Origin: Areca catechu
Taxonomy: Eukaryota > Streptophyta > Magnoliopsida > Arecales > Arecaceae
Direction of reading: 5' to 3'
Assembly (NCBI GenBank): GCA_021397845.1
Contig: CM038043.1
Span: forward strand, 130,910,013 to 130,974,012
DNA length: 64,000 bases
Under the pieces are notes generated by a model. That model did not search any database. It saw only the letters and a program-made list of their open reading frames with translations, and had not been told where the DNA came from. This document shows positions 9,086 to 21,501 of the stretch, piece by piece; the stretch's first letter is position 1; every line of letters starts with the position of its first letter. Both the position numbers and the translations under genes were made by a program.

Positions 9086-11470
9086 ATGTTATATAATAAA
9101 ATTATTTGTTCTGGCATATTTAGCAATGGGCTCTTAACTCTTTCTTCCAATGATAGTATTTTTCATGTCAATACTAAAAGGAAAAGAAAAGACTTTAATG
9201 ATACTTTACTTTGGCATCATAGACTTGGTCATGTTAATGAGTCTAGGATTAGTAAGTTATACAAGGAAAAATTCTTTGATCCTTATGAGTATGAATCATT
9301 AGGAACTTGCGAATCATGTCTCATAGGTAAGATGACAAAAACTCCATTCACTAGACATGGGGAAAGGTCAACTGAGTTATTAGGACTTATACATACTGAT
9401 GTATGTGGTCCAATGACAACTCAGGCCAGAGGAGGATACTCATATTTTATCACTTTTATAGATGATTTATCTAGGTTCGGATATGTGTATCTTATGAAAC
9501 ACAAATCTGAAGCCTTTGATAAATTTAAGGAGTATCAAAGTATGGTCGAAAAACAAACCGGGAAAAGTATTAAAGTTCTTCGTTCTGATCGAGGAGGAGA
9601 ATACTTATCCACGAAGTTTTTAGACTATCTTAAAGTTAATGGAATCCTTTCTGAATGGACCCCTCCTTATACACCACAGCTAAATGGTATAGCTGAAAGG
9701 AGGAATCGTACCTTATTAGATATGGTACGATCCATGATGTGCTTCATAAATTTGCCCATTTCCTTCTGGGGTCATGCCCTAGAAACTACTGTTTACATTC
9801 TGAACAAGGTACCTTCTAAATCTGTTGTTAGTACTCCATATGAAATTTGGAGTGGAAAGAAACCATATCTTAAATATTTTAAGGTATGCGGATGTCCAGC
9901 TTATGTTAAAAGAAATTTTGGACATAAGTTGGAATCTAGAGCGGATAAATGTCTATTTGTAGGATATCCTAAAGAAGGTAAAGGATATCTATTCTACCAT
10001 CCTACTGAACAAAAGATTTTTGTCAGCAGGCATGCCAATTTTCTAAAAAAAGAGTTCATTTTAGAAAAGGGCAATGGTAGAACTATTGAACTTGGAGAAG
10101 TACAAGAAATACAGATAGACAATTCTCAACCATTAGAACATATAGTTAGGACAGAACCAGAACATAAAACTCCTCCTCGTAGGTCTGATAGAGTGCTACG
10201 GGCACCTGAGAGGTATGGGTTTATTATTGAAAATAATGAAGCCCAAGTCATTCAAAATGATGAACCTCTGACCTATACGGAAGCTATCTTGAGTACTGAT
10301 TCAGATAAATGGCAAGAAGCCATGGAATCCGAAGTAGACTCTATGTATGTAAACCAAGTATGGTCTTTGGTTGATGCACCAGAGGGTGTTAATCCTATTG
10401 GGTGTAAATGGGTCTATAAGAAAAAGATTGGGGCTGATGGCCAAGTTGAAACCTATAAAGCCAGATTAGTGGCTAAAGGTTTTAGACAAAAACAGGGAAT
10501 TGATTATGACGAAACATTTTCACCTATTGCCATGCTGAAATCAATTCGGATTTTACTTGCTATAGCAGCATACCACGATTATGAGATATGGAAGATGGAT
10601 ATAAAGACTGCATTCCTCAATGGTTTCCTTGAGGAAGAAGTCTACATGTCACAGCCAGAAGGTTTTATTTCAAAGAGTAAACCTAATCAAGTATGCAAGC
10701 TAAAGAAATCCATTTATGGATTAAAGCAAGCTTCCAGGAGTTGGAACATCCGCTTTGATGAAACTATTAAAAGGTTTGGTTTTATCAAAAATGTGGATGA
10801 ACCCTGTGTTTATAAGAAGACTAGTAGGAGTGCCATAGTCTTCTTGGTTCTGTATGTAGATGACATACTCCTCATTGGGAATGATATCCCAATGTTGCAA
10901 TCAGTCAAGGTTTGGCTATCAAACCAGTTTTCCATGAAAGATTTGGGAGAAGCATCCTATATACTAGGTATTAAGATCTATAGAGATAGATCTAAGAGGA
11001 TGCTAGGTTTATCCCAATCTATGTGCATTGACTTAGTGCTGAAAAGATTCAGCATGGAAGGAAGTAAAAGAGGTTATCTTCCTATGAGTCAAGGCATACA
11101 TCTTTCTAAAAGGATGTCTCCTAAGACACCTGAAGAAAGAAATAGAATGAATTCTATACCCTATGCTTCGGCAATAGGGTCCATAATGTATGCCATGTTA
11201 TGTACCAGGCCTGATGTGGCATATGCTTTAGGCATTGTCAGTAGGTTTCAGGCTGATCCAGGAGAGGATCATTGGAAAGCAGTTAAAAATATTCTTAAGT
11301 ACCTAAGAAGGACTAAGGATATTTTTCTGGTTTATGGTGGTTCTGATCTTAAACTAGAAGCTTATTCTGATTTTAGTTTTCAATCAGACCCTGATGATAG
11401 CAAATCCATTTCGGGATATATTTTTACCCTAAATGGTGGAGCAGTGAGTTGGAAGAGTACCAAGCAGTAG
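9086..11470 (+). pseudogene. pol: Copia1 integrase and reverse transcriptase
   Basis: An open stretch of 794 residues in the polyprotein frame. Integrase: HHCC zinc site H45, H49, C75, C78 and catalytic D105, D168 and E204 (HTDVCGP, RSDRGGEY, NGIAERRNRT), all present. Reverse transcriptase: KARLVAKGFRQKQGIDYDET (about 458-477), KMDIKTAFLNG (about 503-513), YGLKQASRSW, and the intact catalytic YVDD at 590-593. The RNase H start lies at the end (ISGYIFTLNGGAVSWKSTKQ). Integrase before RT is diagnostic of Ty1/copia. TAG at 11468-11470 cuts off most of RNase H. Catalytic residues look sound, so the stops are the main damage. Confidence 0.93.
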
Positions 11471-11815
11471 ACTGTAGCTGACTCAACCACAGAGGCAGAA
11501 TACATAGCTGTTAGTGAAGCCGCCAAGGAAGCAGTCTGGATGAAGAAGTTCATCACAGAGTTGGGTGTTGTTCCTCAAATTGAAAACCCAGTGCCACTTT
11601 ACTGTGACAACACTGGGGCTGTTGCTCAAGCTAAGGAACCAAGAGCTCATCATAAGTCCAAGCACATTCTGAGACGCTTCTATCTTGTCCGAGAAATAGT
11701 AGAGAGACAAGATGTCTATATAGATAGAGTTGATACAAAGAACAATGTAGCAGACCCATTCACTAAGGCTCTGCCACAGCGAGATTTTGATCGCCACCTC
11801 GAATGTATGGGATAA
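11471..11815 (+). pseudogene. pol: Copia1 RNase H, C-terminal part
   Basis: It continues in frame after TAG 11468-11470 to TAA at 11813-11815. DSTTEAEYIAVSEAAKEAVW and YCDNTGAVAQAKEP carry the usual copia RNase H Glu and Asp motifs, followed by HHKSKHILRRFYLVRE and VADPFTKALPQ, the standard end of copia Pol. RNase H would remove the RNA strand of the RNA-DNA hybrid. An internal ATG at 11540 is not a natural start. Confidence 0.88.
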
Positions 11816-11842
11816 AGATTCAAAGGCGATTGGCTTTAGTGC

Positions 11843-11853
11843 AAGTGGGAGAT
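11843..11853 (+). promoter_or_regulatory. Polypurine tract of Copia1
   Basis: AAGTGGGAGAT directly precedes the 3' LTR start (TGAAAGGG at 11854) and would prime plus-strand DNA synthesis. Confidence 0.8.
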
Positions 11854-14273
11854 TGAAAGGGATATGCCCTACAAGCCAATCTATGTTGTATCTCCCAAAC
11901 CATTGTAATTGACAATTTTCTAAATAAAGGCATTATTTTTCATCATACGCTGTTTTTTTATTATATGATGAACCCCATAGATTAGGGCTATGATTTTAGG
12001 GTTATGATGAGATCATACCAGTGAGACCTAAAATCTTAAAACCTTAATCTAAAGTAATCCTAGTCAAAGGAACCTTGAGTAGGGGATCAGGATTTTTTCT
12101 GATAAGACTAGCACATCCCGGGTATACTGGAAAGGGTGACTGCTCTCACAGTCACTTGTGTATGACACTAATACTGGGATGTGGGTGCTCATTGGAGAAT
12201 GAGTTCACTGATATGATCCAACTTGAGAACATCTAATGGAGTCTTAGCTACATGTCAATAGAAGGTTCTCATAGTGGGAGTGGTACAAGTAATCTTTTGA
12301 CCTGAGACTGCCATAAGTACCTTATGTACATGAACCCATTCTTTGGTTCAATCCTAATCATGACACTGAGACATGCACAGGATTGATACTGGGAATGGTG
12401 AATTGGATATGAAGGTAATGAGTAGGTCAACAAGGAATCGATCACTCTTAGTAAGAGGAGATTGCATCCAGCTAGTCAACAATCGCATGATGATTCAGGG
12501 AATCTTTGATCAAAGTGAAGATATTAGAGATGGTTTCTAATATCAAGATAATCGGATCATTATTATAAGATTGAGCTAGAAATAAATATAATATTGGATT
12601 TGACATATATCCATATCCATAGTTATATTTTGGGTGCAGGCTGATCGAAAGATTTAATTATACGGTAACTCTCTACTGAAGGGTAATTTTGGTATTTCAC
12701 CAGAATTTTCATATCTTCCGAGTAGACATGACACATTGCTAGACGTCAATCTTGTCTTGTGGGTTGATTAAGTTCAAAGATCACATGTTAGGAAGAATCC
12801 TAATTGATCGAATCGGGTAAGCCCGGTTTGACCTAAATCGATTAGAAAGAGTTCTAATCGATTAGGTCAACTTGTATTCGAACCCACTGCTGGCTAGATG
12901 TGGAACCCAATGGGTCACACACTTAAGAGGATTGATCAAGAGTTTAATTTGGAATTAAATCATCTTTGCAAGATAACACTCTAGCAGGTGTTGCAAACCC
13001 TAGCTTCTATTCGGATCAGATTCGAATTAGGGTTCCGGATTGGTTCAAATTGGGTTTTAATTGAACCTAATTAGACCCTAATTAAGAAAACAGGAATATG
13101 GCTAACCCTATTGGCTAGCCATGTAGCTTGGCTAGCCTCCCCACCCACCCCCTTTATTTTTCCATGCCAAATGCCAAGAGTCCATGCGCATATGGACTCT
13201 TGGCGCGCCATTTGAAAGAGTCCATGGCGCATGGACTCTTGGCACGCCCCAAATATTTCTCCGATGATTTTATTTGGGGCGGCCTCCTTCTTAAGCAATT
13301 AGCGCACCATCTCTCCCCCCTTGGATGAGAATCCAATGGCTGATGGGATTTTGAGAAAGAAGGAATGCGCTAACTCCTCCCGGGCGCGCGAAATAACATC
13401 TCTTCGGAGATGAAAAGTCGCGACTTCCTTCCTTTTAAAACACCGCAGTTTTTCCTTTAAGAAAAGTCGTGAGATTTAATCTGGAAGGCCGTGAGATGGG
13501 AGGATTGGGCGTGAGAAATAGGCAAGGGGCGTGAGACAAAGTGGAATGGGGTTTACGGAGAGTTGTGTTCTTTTAAGAAGACATCTCTCTGTAATCTATT
13601 TAAACAACAGAGGTCTCGGGTGTTTGAACTAATGAACGACAGAGTTTATTTATTATCTTTTCTTTCCAGGAAACTAATTCCTCCTTAGCTTGTTTAGGAC
13701 AAAGAGAGTTTCCCTCTTACAGAGTTCTCTTCTGTGTTGAAACTCAAGTCCAAAACAAGATATAGGAAGAATCTCTTGATCTGTAAAAGAAAGGAACTCC
13801 TACTCTGTTTCTATTTCCTTTACTTTAAGACATTAGTGTCTTAAATCCATCTCCTCCTTCAAGACAAGAGTTTTATTCTTAGGACAAGGTCTTAAGAAAG
13901 GGAGAGGAAGAAGGAAGAAAGGAAGTAAGGAGCCGCGACCCTGAAGTTTTAGAGCCATAGTCCTCTTGAGTTCTAGGATAAGAATTCAAGTGAAGGAATT
14001 TTGAAGAAGCTTGCATCTTGATCAATCATCTTGTGGATCACCATTGGAGGGTGGACATTTGGACGCCTGGTGAAATCAAAAGAAGCATTCAACACCAAGT
14101 TCTGATTCAACATCAAAATTGGACTTAGCGTTAAAATGTTGGTGCCCTAATTCTAACAATGTTAGTTTGTATGTTTTAATTCTGAGTAAGGAGATCTTGG
14201 CTAAGGGATTTTGGTGCCAATTTCATCATTTTTGAAATTACACTTCCGCTACGCTGCACCAGAATCCCCAACA
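11854..14273 (+). repeat. 3' LTR of Copia1
   Basis: 2,420 bp, colinear with the 5' LTR at 4319-6739 and ending CCAGAATCCCCAACA, followed by the target duplication TACTC. Differences from the 5' LTR are mostly transitions spread evenly. The twin hairpins are conserved. Confidence 0.93.
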
Positions 14274-14278
14274 TACTC

Positions 14279-14542
14279 ACCCATCCTCGCTGTCCCAAAC
14301 CATTGCATTGGCACCCCCTCACTGCCTGAGATGCTATCGAGACTCCATCATCGACCATCTCCTTCCCATTTCCACCACCTCCTTCATATTGCCACTGCTA
14401 CCTATCATCGATTATCTTCCCTATTGCAATCACGTATTTACTACCACCTTCATGGAAATGAGTCTGGCTCGAAGAAGGAGTCCCTAGGAATGAACATCAT
14501 GATCTATGGCTATTTGATAGATCTCAACCATCCAAAGCATTT
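14279..14542. other. Short pyrimidine-rich spacer between Copia1 and the Sirevirus-like element
   Basis: Continuation of the C/T-rich target seen at 3830-4313. No ORF with recognisable similarity. Frames such as 14211-14555 cross an LTR border and are chance. Confidence 0.5.
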
Positions 14543-15978
14543 TGTTGACCCCTAAAGTGATTTTGATGATAACAAAATATTGGAGCATACATTTGGCTAT
14601 CTAACAACTCTTCAAATGGTTGACAAGTTTTTGTACCTGCAATCTTTATTATTTTGTGTTGAGTTGTAAGTGATTAGAATCTTGTAAAGAAGAACCTAAC
14701 AAAAAATTTTCTACTTGAATCAAAGATAAAGGGTTACTTCTAATAGTTTTCAAGCTTCAATTTTTATTAATTTTATTGTAAGAAGACCTTGAAGAAGTCT
14801 TCAAAGCTTGGCACAAGAGTTCTGGAGAATTGAATTTGATCTGGCTGAAGAACCAATCTCGAGCCTACTGGATGGAGGAACCAGCTGACTCTGGCACTGG
14901 CACAAGAAAGAAGTTCTCTGGCACACAGATCTAGCTGACTGGCACCAAGGCCCGACTGACTCGTCCATAACATGGTTGAGAATGTTCTGAGAATCTTAGG
15001 GATCTGAGCCGACTAGATTTCAGCCTAGCCGACTCATCCAGAGTGAACCATTTTCTCAACTATGGAACCTAGCTGACTGGTGTTCAACCCAGCTGACCCG
15101 AACTTGATCCGAGCCGACTCGAAGAAAGTCCAAGCCGACTAGAATGACGAGGTCACCTCCAACGGCTAGTTCTAGTTCTCTATTTTTGAAATCCAAAAGT
15201 GCTCCAACGGTAACCTGTCACTTCCCAATGGTCTACAACATTCAAAATCAAGGGAAGGAAGTTGAAGTCTCTATAAATGAGGTATGAGAACATCTTTGGA
15301 GAGACTAATGAGTTAATGAACAGTTATTGAATATTTATTGAAGTTAGAGGAGAGAGCACTTGAGCTTTGAAGTCAGTCTTCAAGCCTTCATCAACTCTTA
15401 TCAGAAGCTTGAAGCATCTTTTGAGGAAAGCAAGGAAGCCATTGAAGTGCATTGAAGAGCATTCAATTGAGCTTCACTCGAGCTACATCGGCAACCACCC
15501 GACAACTGAGTTTGTCAATTTTTGTAGCTTTTTTATTCTACTCTTAGAATATTTGGATTATTGGTGAGCCCAGTTATTAAAACCAAATAGGTTTCTTTGG
15601 TGAGCCTTTTTAAAACCAAAGTGTAGAGGTTCTAGGTGAGCCTGTAAAAACGTAGAGTGGGTTTCTTTGGTGAGCCCAGTTTAAAAATCAAAGTGTAGAG
15701 GTTGGGATTGTGAGCTTGTAAAACAATCTGATTGAATTCCGGTTTGGGGGATATAGTGGAAATCCCGAGTGGTGAACTTGGATAGTGGACGTAGGAGCTG
15801 GATTGCTCCGAACCACTATAAATTTGCCTTGTTTGTGTTGTGCTTGATTTACTTTTCAGCTTCTGCACTTATTTCACACAGTACTCAACCACTAAAAGAA
15901 ATTACTTATGCACATAATTGCAAGAAATTTTGTAATTCCCAATTCACCCCCCTCTTGAAAAAAGCCACCTAGGCAACA
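14543..15978 (+). repeat. 5' LTR of the Sirevirus-type element
   Basis: It starts TGTTGACCCCTAAAG and ends CACCTAGGCAACA. It contains many copies of a degenerate RGCCGACTNG word at about 14930-15140, a TATA box at 15272-15278, and repeated GGTGAGCC phrases at 15560-15730. It is 55 bp shorter than the 3' LTR. The main difference is a 33-bp segment near 14634 present only in the 3' copy. Confidence 0.92.
15272..15278 (+). promoter_or_regulatory. TATA box in the 5' LTR
   Basis: TATAAAT, about 730 bp into the LTR, is conserved at 24945-24951 in the 3' LTR. It is the likely core promoter for genomic RNA. Confidence 0.6.
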
Positions 15979-15980
15979 GC

Positions 15981-15992
15981 TGGTATCAGAGC
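15981..15992 (+). promoter_or_regulatory. Primer-binding site, initiator-Met tRNA type
   Basis: TGGTATCAGAGC lies two bases after the 5' LTR. Gag begins only 30 bp further on, so this element has almost no leader, unlike Copia1 and D. Confidence 0.92.
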
Positions 15993-16021
15993 AGTGTCTC
16001 TGATTACTTGAGTAAAGATTG

Positions 16022-17856
16022 ATGGCTTATCCCATGAGTACATCCTTGGTCGAAGGCCAGTCAACAAATAGACCTCCACTATTCACAGGCACTAATTATT
16101 CTTATTGGAAAGCATGAATGAAGATTTACATTCAAGCTGTAGATTTTCAATTATGGAAGGTCATCTTAAAAGGGCCACACATTCCCACAATCAAAGTTGA
16201 TGGCGTGGACATCCCTAAGCCTGAAGAGGATTGGGATGATCATGACATGAAAATGGGGGAATTGAATGCCAAAGCGATGAATTTATTACATTGTGCTTTG
16301 GATGCAAACGAGTTCAACCGAATCTCCACTTGCTCTTTTGCAAAGGAAATCTGGGACAAACTCGAAGTGACCCATGAGGAAACTTTCCAAGTGAAAACCT
16401 CAAAGATAAATCTTTTAGTTCACAATTATGAATTGTTTAAAATGGAACCTTCTGAAATAATTCCTGCCATGTTCTCTAGATTTATAGATATTATTAATTG
16501 TTTGAAGAGTCTTGGCAGGGTATACTCCAATGCTGATCTAGTTCAGAAGATACTCCGTTCTCTACCTGACAAGTGGGATCCCAAAGTGACTGCAATCCAA
16601 GAGGCTAAAGATCTCAACACACTACTACTGGATGAACTACTAGGATCACCATCACCCACGAGCAACTATGCAGCACAAAACTGAAGATGAACAGAAGAAA
16701 AAGAAGAATATAGCCTTCAGAGCTGCTTCCGAATCAAAAAGGGATGATGAAGAATCAGAAGAAGAAAGCACCTCCTCCAATGATGACCTAGAAGATGATG
16801 ATATTGCAATGGTTATAAGAAGATTCAGAAAATTTATGGGAAGAAAGAAAGGAAGATACAATCGAAAATTTCATAGAAAGGATTAGGGAAAAGAAAAAGA
16901 AAAGGATAGAGAGAAAGATAAAGAAGTAGTCCCCACATGCTATGAATGCAAGAAGCCAAGGCACATACGTCCAGACCGTCCTCTATTGAAGAAATCCTTC
17001 AGACATAAAAAGAAGAAGAAAGCCATGGTTGCCACATGGAGCGATAGTGAAGAATCATTTTCATCTGAAGAAGAAGAGACCACCAAGACTGCGAATCTAT
17101 GTTTAATGGATCTCGAAGATGAGATAACATCTTCTAGCACTTGCACTGAATTCACATTCGATGAATTAAATTCTTCTTTTCATGATTTATTATCTGAATT
17201 TAAGAAAGCTGGAGTAAAGATAAAATCATTGAAAAATATGAATGACTCTTTACTCAAACAAAAAGATGAAATTTCAGAAAAGAACCTCTTGTTACAAGAA
17301 GAACTGCATGACTTTTCTGAAAAAATTGAAAAGCTAAAAAATGAAAATCTTTTATGTGAGAGGAAAAACAATGATTTACTTGCTGAAAATATTGAACTGA
17401 AAAAGGAAGTTACAAAACTCAAGCCTTTAGTTGAAAAACTTACTTTATCTTCAAATAAACTTGAGTTAATTTTAAAAGAACAACGGATTTCAGGAAACAA
17501 AGCTAGAATTGGTTTTAAAACTTCTATTATGAATGGAATTTCAGCAACTACTTTTATGAAATCTAAAGGACCTGTTCAAAATATTTTATCTCAAAAAGTT
17601 TTGGCCACACCAAAAATTGTTTCAACTTCAAAGTCTTTATTGTATGTCCCTACGAACTTGAGCAAAAATGCATATATTTCAAAAGGTTGAAAATCTGCAT
17701 CAATTGCATCAACTTTCAGAACTTCAAATTCTACTTCTATTAAAAATTCTAAAGTTGTATGCTATGTTTGCAAAAAAATAGGACATAAAGCTTTTGAATG
17801 CAATAATTCTAGAAATGTCCTTAAGAATGTAAGAAAAATTTGGGTTCCCAAATGAA
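16022..17856 (+). pseudogene. gag: Sirevirus-type Gag with coiled coil and two zinc-knuckle sites, broken
   Basis: The ATG at 16022 opens a Gag frame (PPLFTGTNYSYW, the usual copia N-terminus). TGA at 16115-16117 interrupts it and the frame resumes at 16118. Near 16650 the reading frame shifts; coding resumes in another frame at 16668 with an acidic Glu/Asp/Ser stretch. TAG at 16884-16886 and TGA at 17688-17690 are further stops. The first knuckle (CYECKKPRHIRPD, about 16939) has lost key Gly and Cys. The second (CYVCKKIGHKAFEC, about 17760) is intact. Between them lies a long heptad-like coiled coil (about 17190-17480) rich in Leu, Lys and Glu. The large coiled-coil Gag is a Sirevirus trait. 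Confidence 0.88.
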
Positions 17857-17911
17857 CCACCTCTGCTGACCTGCAAGGACCCAAGGTAGCTTGAGTACCT
17901 AAAAGAATTCA

Positions 17912-19312
17912 TTGGCTGTTTTGCAGGAATGTCTTGCAGCCCAAAGATTGAAGAAAAGGTGGTACTTAGATAGTGGCTACTCAAGACATTTGACGGGTGA
18001 CAAGAAACAATTTATCACCTTTGAAATGAAAGAAGGAGGCATGGTCACCTTTGGAGACAATGGCAAAGAAAGAATAATCAGTATTGGTAAGATCAAAATA
18101 ACTCCCTTCACTTTTATTGAAAATGTTTTGCTAGTTGACAAATTGAAGCATAATCTCTTAAGCATAAGTCAATTATGTGATAAAGCCTTCAAGGTTGTCT
18201 TTGAATCTTCTATGTGTATAGTAACTAACTCTTTAGATTCTAGCAATAAGTTCATTGGACATAGACTTGGGAATATCTATGTGGTAGATCTTAATGATCT
18301 TGCCATGTCAAGTAGCCCCAGTCTAGTTGCAATGAATGCTAAAACCAAAGAGTCGGGTTTACTATGGCATAGACAATTAGGTCATGCTAGCATGCATACT
18401 ATTGCCAAATTGATTTCTAAAGATCTTATTAGAGGCATGCCTAAGTTTAAAGTTGATTTAAATCATGTTTGTGATGCATGCCAAATGGGTAAACAAACTA
18501 GGGGGAGTTTTAAATCAAAGAATATAGTTTCTACAACAAGACCACTTGAACTACTTCACATGGATCTTTTTGGACCTACTAGGACCACAAGCCTAGGAGG
18601 TATGAAATATGCTCTTGTGATAGTAGATGATTTTTTAAGATTTACTTGGATTTTGTTTATTTCTTCGAAAGATGAAACTTTTCATGTTTTCAGAAAATTC
18701 CATAAAAAGATTTCAAATCAAAAGAACTTATCTTTGATTTTAATTAGAAGTGATCATGGAACTGAATTTGAAAATCAATTTTTTGAAGATTATTGTACTG
18801 AATTTGGCATTGATCACAACTTCTTCGCTCCTAGAACAACTCAACAAAATGGTGTTGTAGAGAGAAAAAATTGGACATTGGAAGAAATGGCTCGCATAAT
18901 GTTGTACGAAGGCAATCTTCTAAAGTACTTTTGGGCAGAAGCGGTGAACACTACATGTTATATTTTAAACCGCGTTTTGATCCGTCCTATTTTAAAGAAA
19001 ATCTCCTATGAGCTTTGGAATGATAGAATACCCAATATTAGTTATTTTCATGTGTTTGGATGCAAATGCTTTGTGCATAACAATGGAAAAGATAATTTAG
19101 GAAAATTTGATTTTAAAGCTGATGATGCAATTTTCCTAGGTTATTCATTACATAGCAAAGCATATCGGGTTTTTAATAAAAGGACTCTTACTGTTGAAGA
19201 GTCAATACATGTTGTATTTATTGAAACTAACCCTACACCTTCTAGACAAGAAGAGTGTATAGATAATGATGCAGGTACATTGCAAAAAGGAATGGATGAC
19301 TTGAGCATTTAA
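17912..19312 (+). pseudogene. pol: Sirevirus-type protease and integrase
   Basis: 466 residues open, though the frame also extends upstream of this ATG. Protease: WYLDSGYSRHLTGD, with catalytic Asp-Ser-Gly at 20-22. Integrase: HHCC site H153, H158, C187, C190, then catalytic D218 (LLHMDLFGP), D281 (RSDHGTEF) and E317 (QQNGVVERKN), all present. C-terminal blocks GCKCFVHNN and DDAIFLGYSLHSKAYRVFN are typical copia integrase. TAA at 19310-19312 ends it, and the same frame continues beyond with another TAA near 19406. Probably an ancient functional pol now split by point mutations. Confidence 0.92.
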
Positions 19313-19534
19313 GATAAAGATACTCAAGCTGGAGAAGAAATGGTAAGTAAGGATCACACCGATCTACCGAGGGACTGGAGGTATGTTACATCTCACCCTA
19401 AAGAATAAATCATAGAAGATCCTTCACATGGTGTTAGGACTAGGTCTGCACATAAGGATGCACATGATTACCTAGCCTTCGTATCACAAATAGAACCCCA
19501 TAGCCTAGAAGAAGCTGAGACTGACCCAAACTGG

Positions 19535-20488
19535 ATGATGGCAATGCATGAAAAATTAAACCAGTTTGAAAGGAATAAGGTATGGACACTTATAGATAGA
19601 CCTGCTGACCATCCAATAATAGGAACCAAATGGGTCTATAGGAATAAATTAGATGAGCAAGGAAACATAATAAGGAACAAAGTTAGATTAGTGGCTAAGG
19701 GATATAACCAAGAAGAATGTATTGATTTTGATGAAACTTATGCACCCGTAACAAGACTAGAAGCCATTAGATTACTACTTGCATTTGCTTGCTACATGAA
19801 ATTTAAACTTTTTCAAATGGATGTAAAGAGTGCATTTCTTAATGGTTTTATCTCTGAACAAGTTTTTGTGGAACAACCACCAGGTTTTGAAAATCACACT
19901 TTTCCAAACCATGTATTTAAATTAAATAAAGCATTGTATGGTTTGAAACAAGCACCTAGAGCTTGGTATGGTAGACTTAGCACTTTCTTAATTGAAAATG
20001 ATTTTTCAAGAAGAAATGTAGACAAAACCTTGTTTATCAAAAAGAAAAATAATGACATCTTAGTTGTACAAATATATGTTGATGATATCATTTTTGGTGC
20101 AACTAACGAATCTCTATGTAAAGAATTTGCTAAGCTTATGCAGGGAGAATTTGAAATGAGCTTAATGGGCGAACTAAACTACTTTCTTGGACTTCAAGTG
20201 AAACAAACAAAGGAAGGCATCTTCATCAACCAAGCCAAATACATCAAAGAAATCATCAAAAAGTTTGGTATGGAGAGTAACAAATCAATGAGCACACCTA
20301 TGAGCCCGGCTTGCAGATTGGACAAAGATGAAAATGGATCCAATGTTGACCAAAAGCTATATAGAGGTATGATCAGATCCTTATTGTATTTGACTGCAAG
20401 TAGACCTGACATCTTATATAGTGTATGTATATGTACTAGATTCAGACATCACCAAAAGAAACACATATGCTTGCTGTTAAGAGAATAA
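19535..20488 (+). pseudogene. pol: Sirevirus-type reverse transcriptase
   Basis: Same frame as the integrase, after two stops. RT blocks: GTKWVYRNKLDEQG, VRLVAKGYNQEE, FQMDVKSAFLNG (93-104), YGLKQAPRAWY, and the intact catalytic YVDD at 181-184, followed by FGATNESLCKEFAKLMQGEF. The last 15 residues read out of frame: an indel at about 20440-20465 shifts the true continuation (RNase H) to another frame starting near 20467. Confidence 0.92.
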
Positions 20489-21018
20489 TTAAATACTTGA
20501 AAGGAACAAGTAATTTAGGAATTTGGTATTCTAAACATTCTACCCTGAATTTGATTGGATTCTCTGATGCTGACTATGCTGGTTGTAAAATAGATAGAAA
20601 AAATACTAGCGGTACATGCCAATTTCTAGGATTGAATTTAATCTCATGGCACTGTAAGAAACAAAACTCCGTAGCCTTGTCCATAGCTGAGGCTGAGTAC
20701 ATGGCTGCTGGTAGTTGTTGTGCTCAAGTGTTATGGATTAAACAACAACTAGAAGACTTTGGTGTATCACAATCTAAAATTTCAATTAAATGTGATAATA
20801 CAAGTTCTATCAATTTGACAAAGAATCCAATTCAACACTCTAGAACCAAGTTCATTGAAATTAGATATTATTTTATTAGAGATCATGTTTCAAATGGTAA
20901 TATAGTGCTTGATTTTGTTCCTACTGAAGATCAATTAGCTAACATATTTACTAAGCCACTTAATCAAGATAGGTTTGAACTAATTAGGAGTGAATTAGGA
21001 CATTGCAATCCTTTCTAA
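20467..21018 (+). pseudogene. pol: Sirevirus-type RNase H, end of pol
   Basis: 183 residues: LAVKRIIKYLKGTSNLGIWY, GFSDADYAGCKIDRKNTSG, SIAEAEYMAAGSC, IKCDNTSSINLTKNPIQHSR and DQLANIFTKPLNQDRF. These are the standard Asp/Glu/Asp motifs and terminal signature of copia RNase H. It ends at TAA 21016-21018 and is joined to RT only through a frameshift. Confidence 0.92.
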
Positions 21019-21501
21019 ATTCTCTAATCTAATTCCTTCAAATTTAAGGAAACATTATATAGAGAACCTCTTAATTTCATTCTATTTTATAGAGCCTTGA
21101 TTTCCTTAGAAATTCTCTCCAAAATCTCTCAGAATTGTGATCAAATTTTCAAAACCCTGTTTTCTCTGTTCGAGTCGACTGGTTCTTAAACTGAGTCGAC
21201 TGGATTTTCTGAGTGTTTTAAGCATGTTCTGGCCTAGCCGGCTCGAGCATTTTTGAGTCGACTAGATTCTCTGATTATTTTAGGAGAGTTATGGCCAAGC
21301 CAACTCGAGCCTTTCTAGGGCTGTTCGAGTCGACTGGAATTTCGTGCTTAAGTGTTTTACTTTGGATTATAAACCCCTCTTCGAGCTGTTTAACCTCTAT
21401 TTTGCCTTCTCTAACGGTTCGTTCCTCTCCTAATCTTACTCCAAAGATTCCAATCTCCCGTCTAAGCTCTCCAATCTCTCAGTTTTCCCTCATTCCTAGC
21501 A
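21019..21501 (+). other. Spacer between pol and env-like ORF with four GTCGAC palindromes
   Basis: No ORF. GAGTCGACTRG occurs with GTCGAC at 21174, 21195, 21257 and 21329, with degenerate copies (AGCCGGCTCGAG, AGCCAACTCGAG) between. In Sireviruses the extra ORF is thought to be expressed from its own transcript or by another special route; a splice or promoter signal may lie here but is not evident. Confidence 0.6.

Larger units (their letters stand above)
4319..14273 (+). mobile_element. Copia1: complete Ty1/copia LTR retrotransposon, coding region broken by stops
   Basis: A 9,955-bp element flanked by a perfect 5-bp target duplication TACTC (4314-4318 and 14274-14278). The LTRs are nearly equal in length (2,421 and 2,420 bp) and differ at roughly 50-65 sites by eye, about 2-3%. 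It has an initiator-Met-type primer-binding site, a long structured leader, one gag-pol frame (7928-11815) with domain order Gag, protease, integrase, RT, RNase H (copia order), and a polypurine tract next to the 3' LTR. Three in-frame stops make it non-autonomous. Gag resembles that of element D, so both probably belong to one copia lineage. Confidence 0.95.

Noticed and set aside
16652..17155. Serine/phenylalanine-rich minus-strand frames
   Set aside because: Antisense reading of the acidic and Lys-rich Gag region.
17180..17500. 106-codon minus-strand frame
   Set aside because: Mirror of the Gag coiled coil (Lys/Glu codons read as Phe/Ser).
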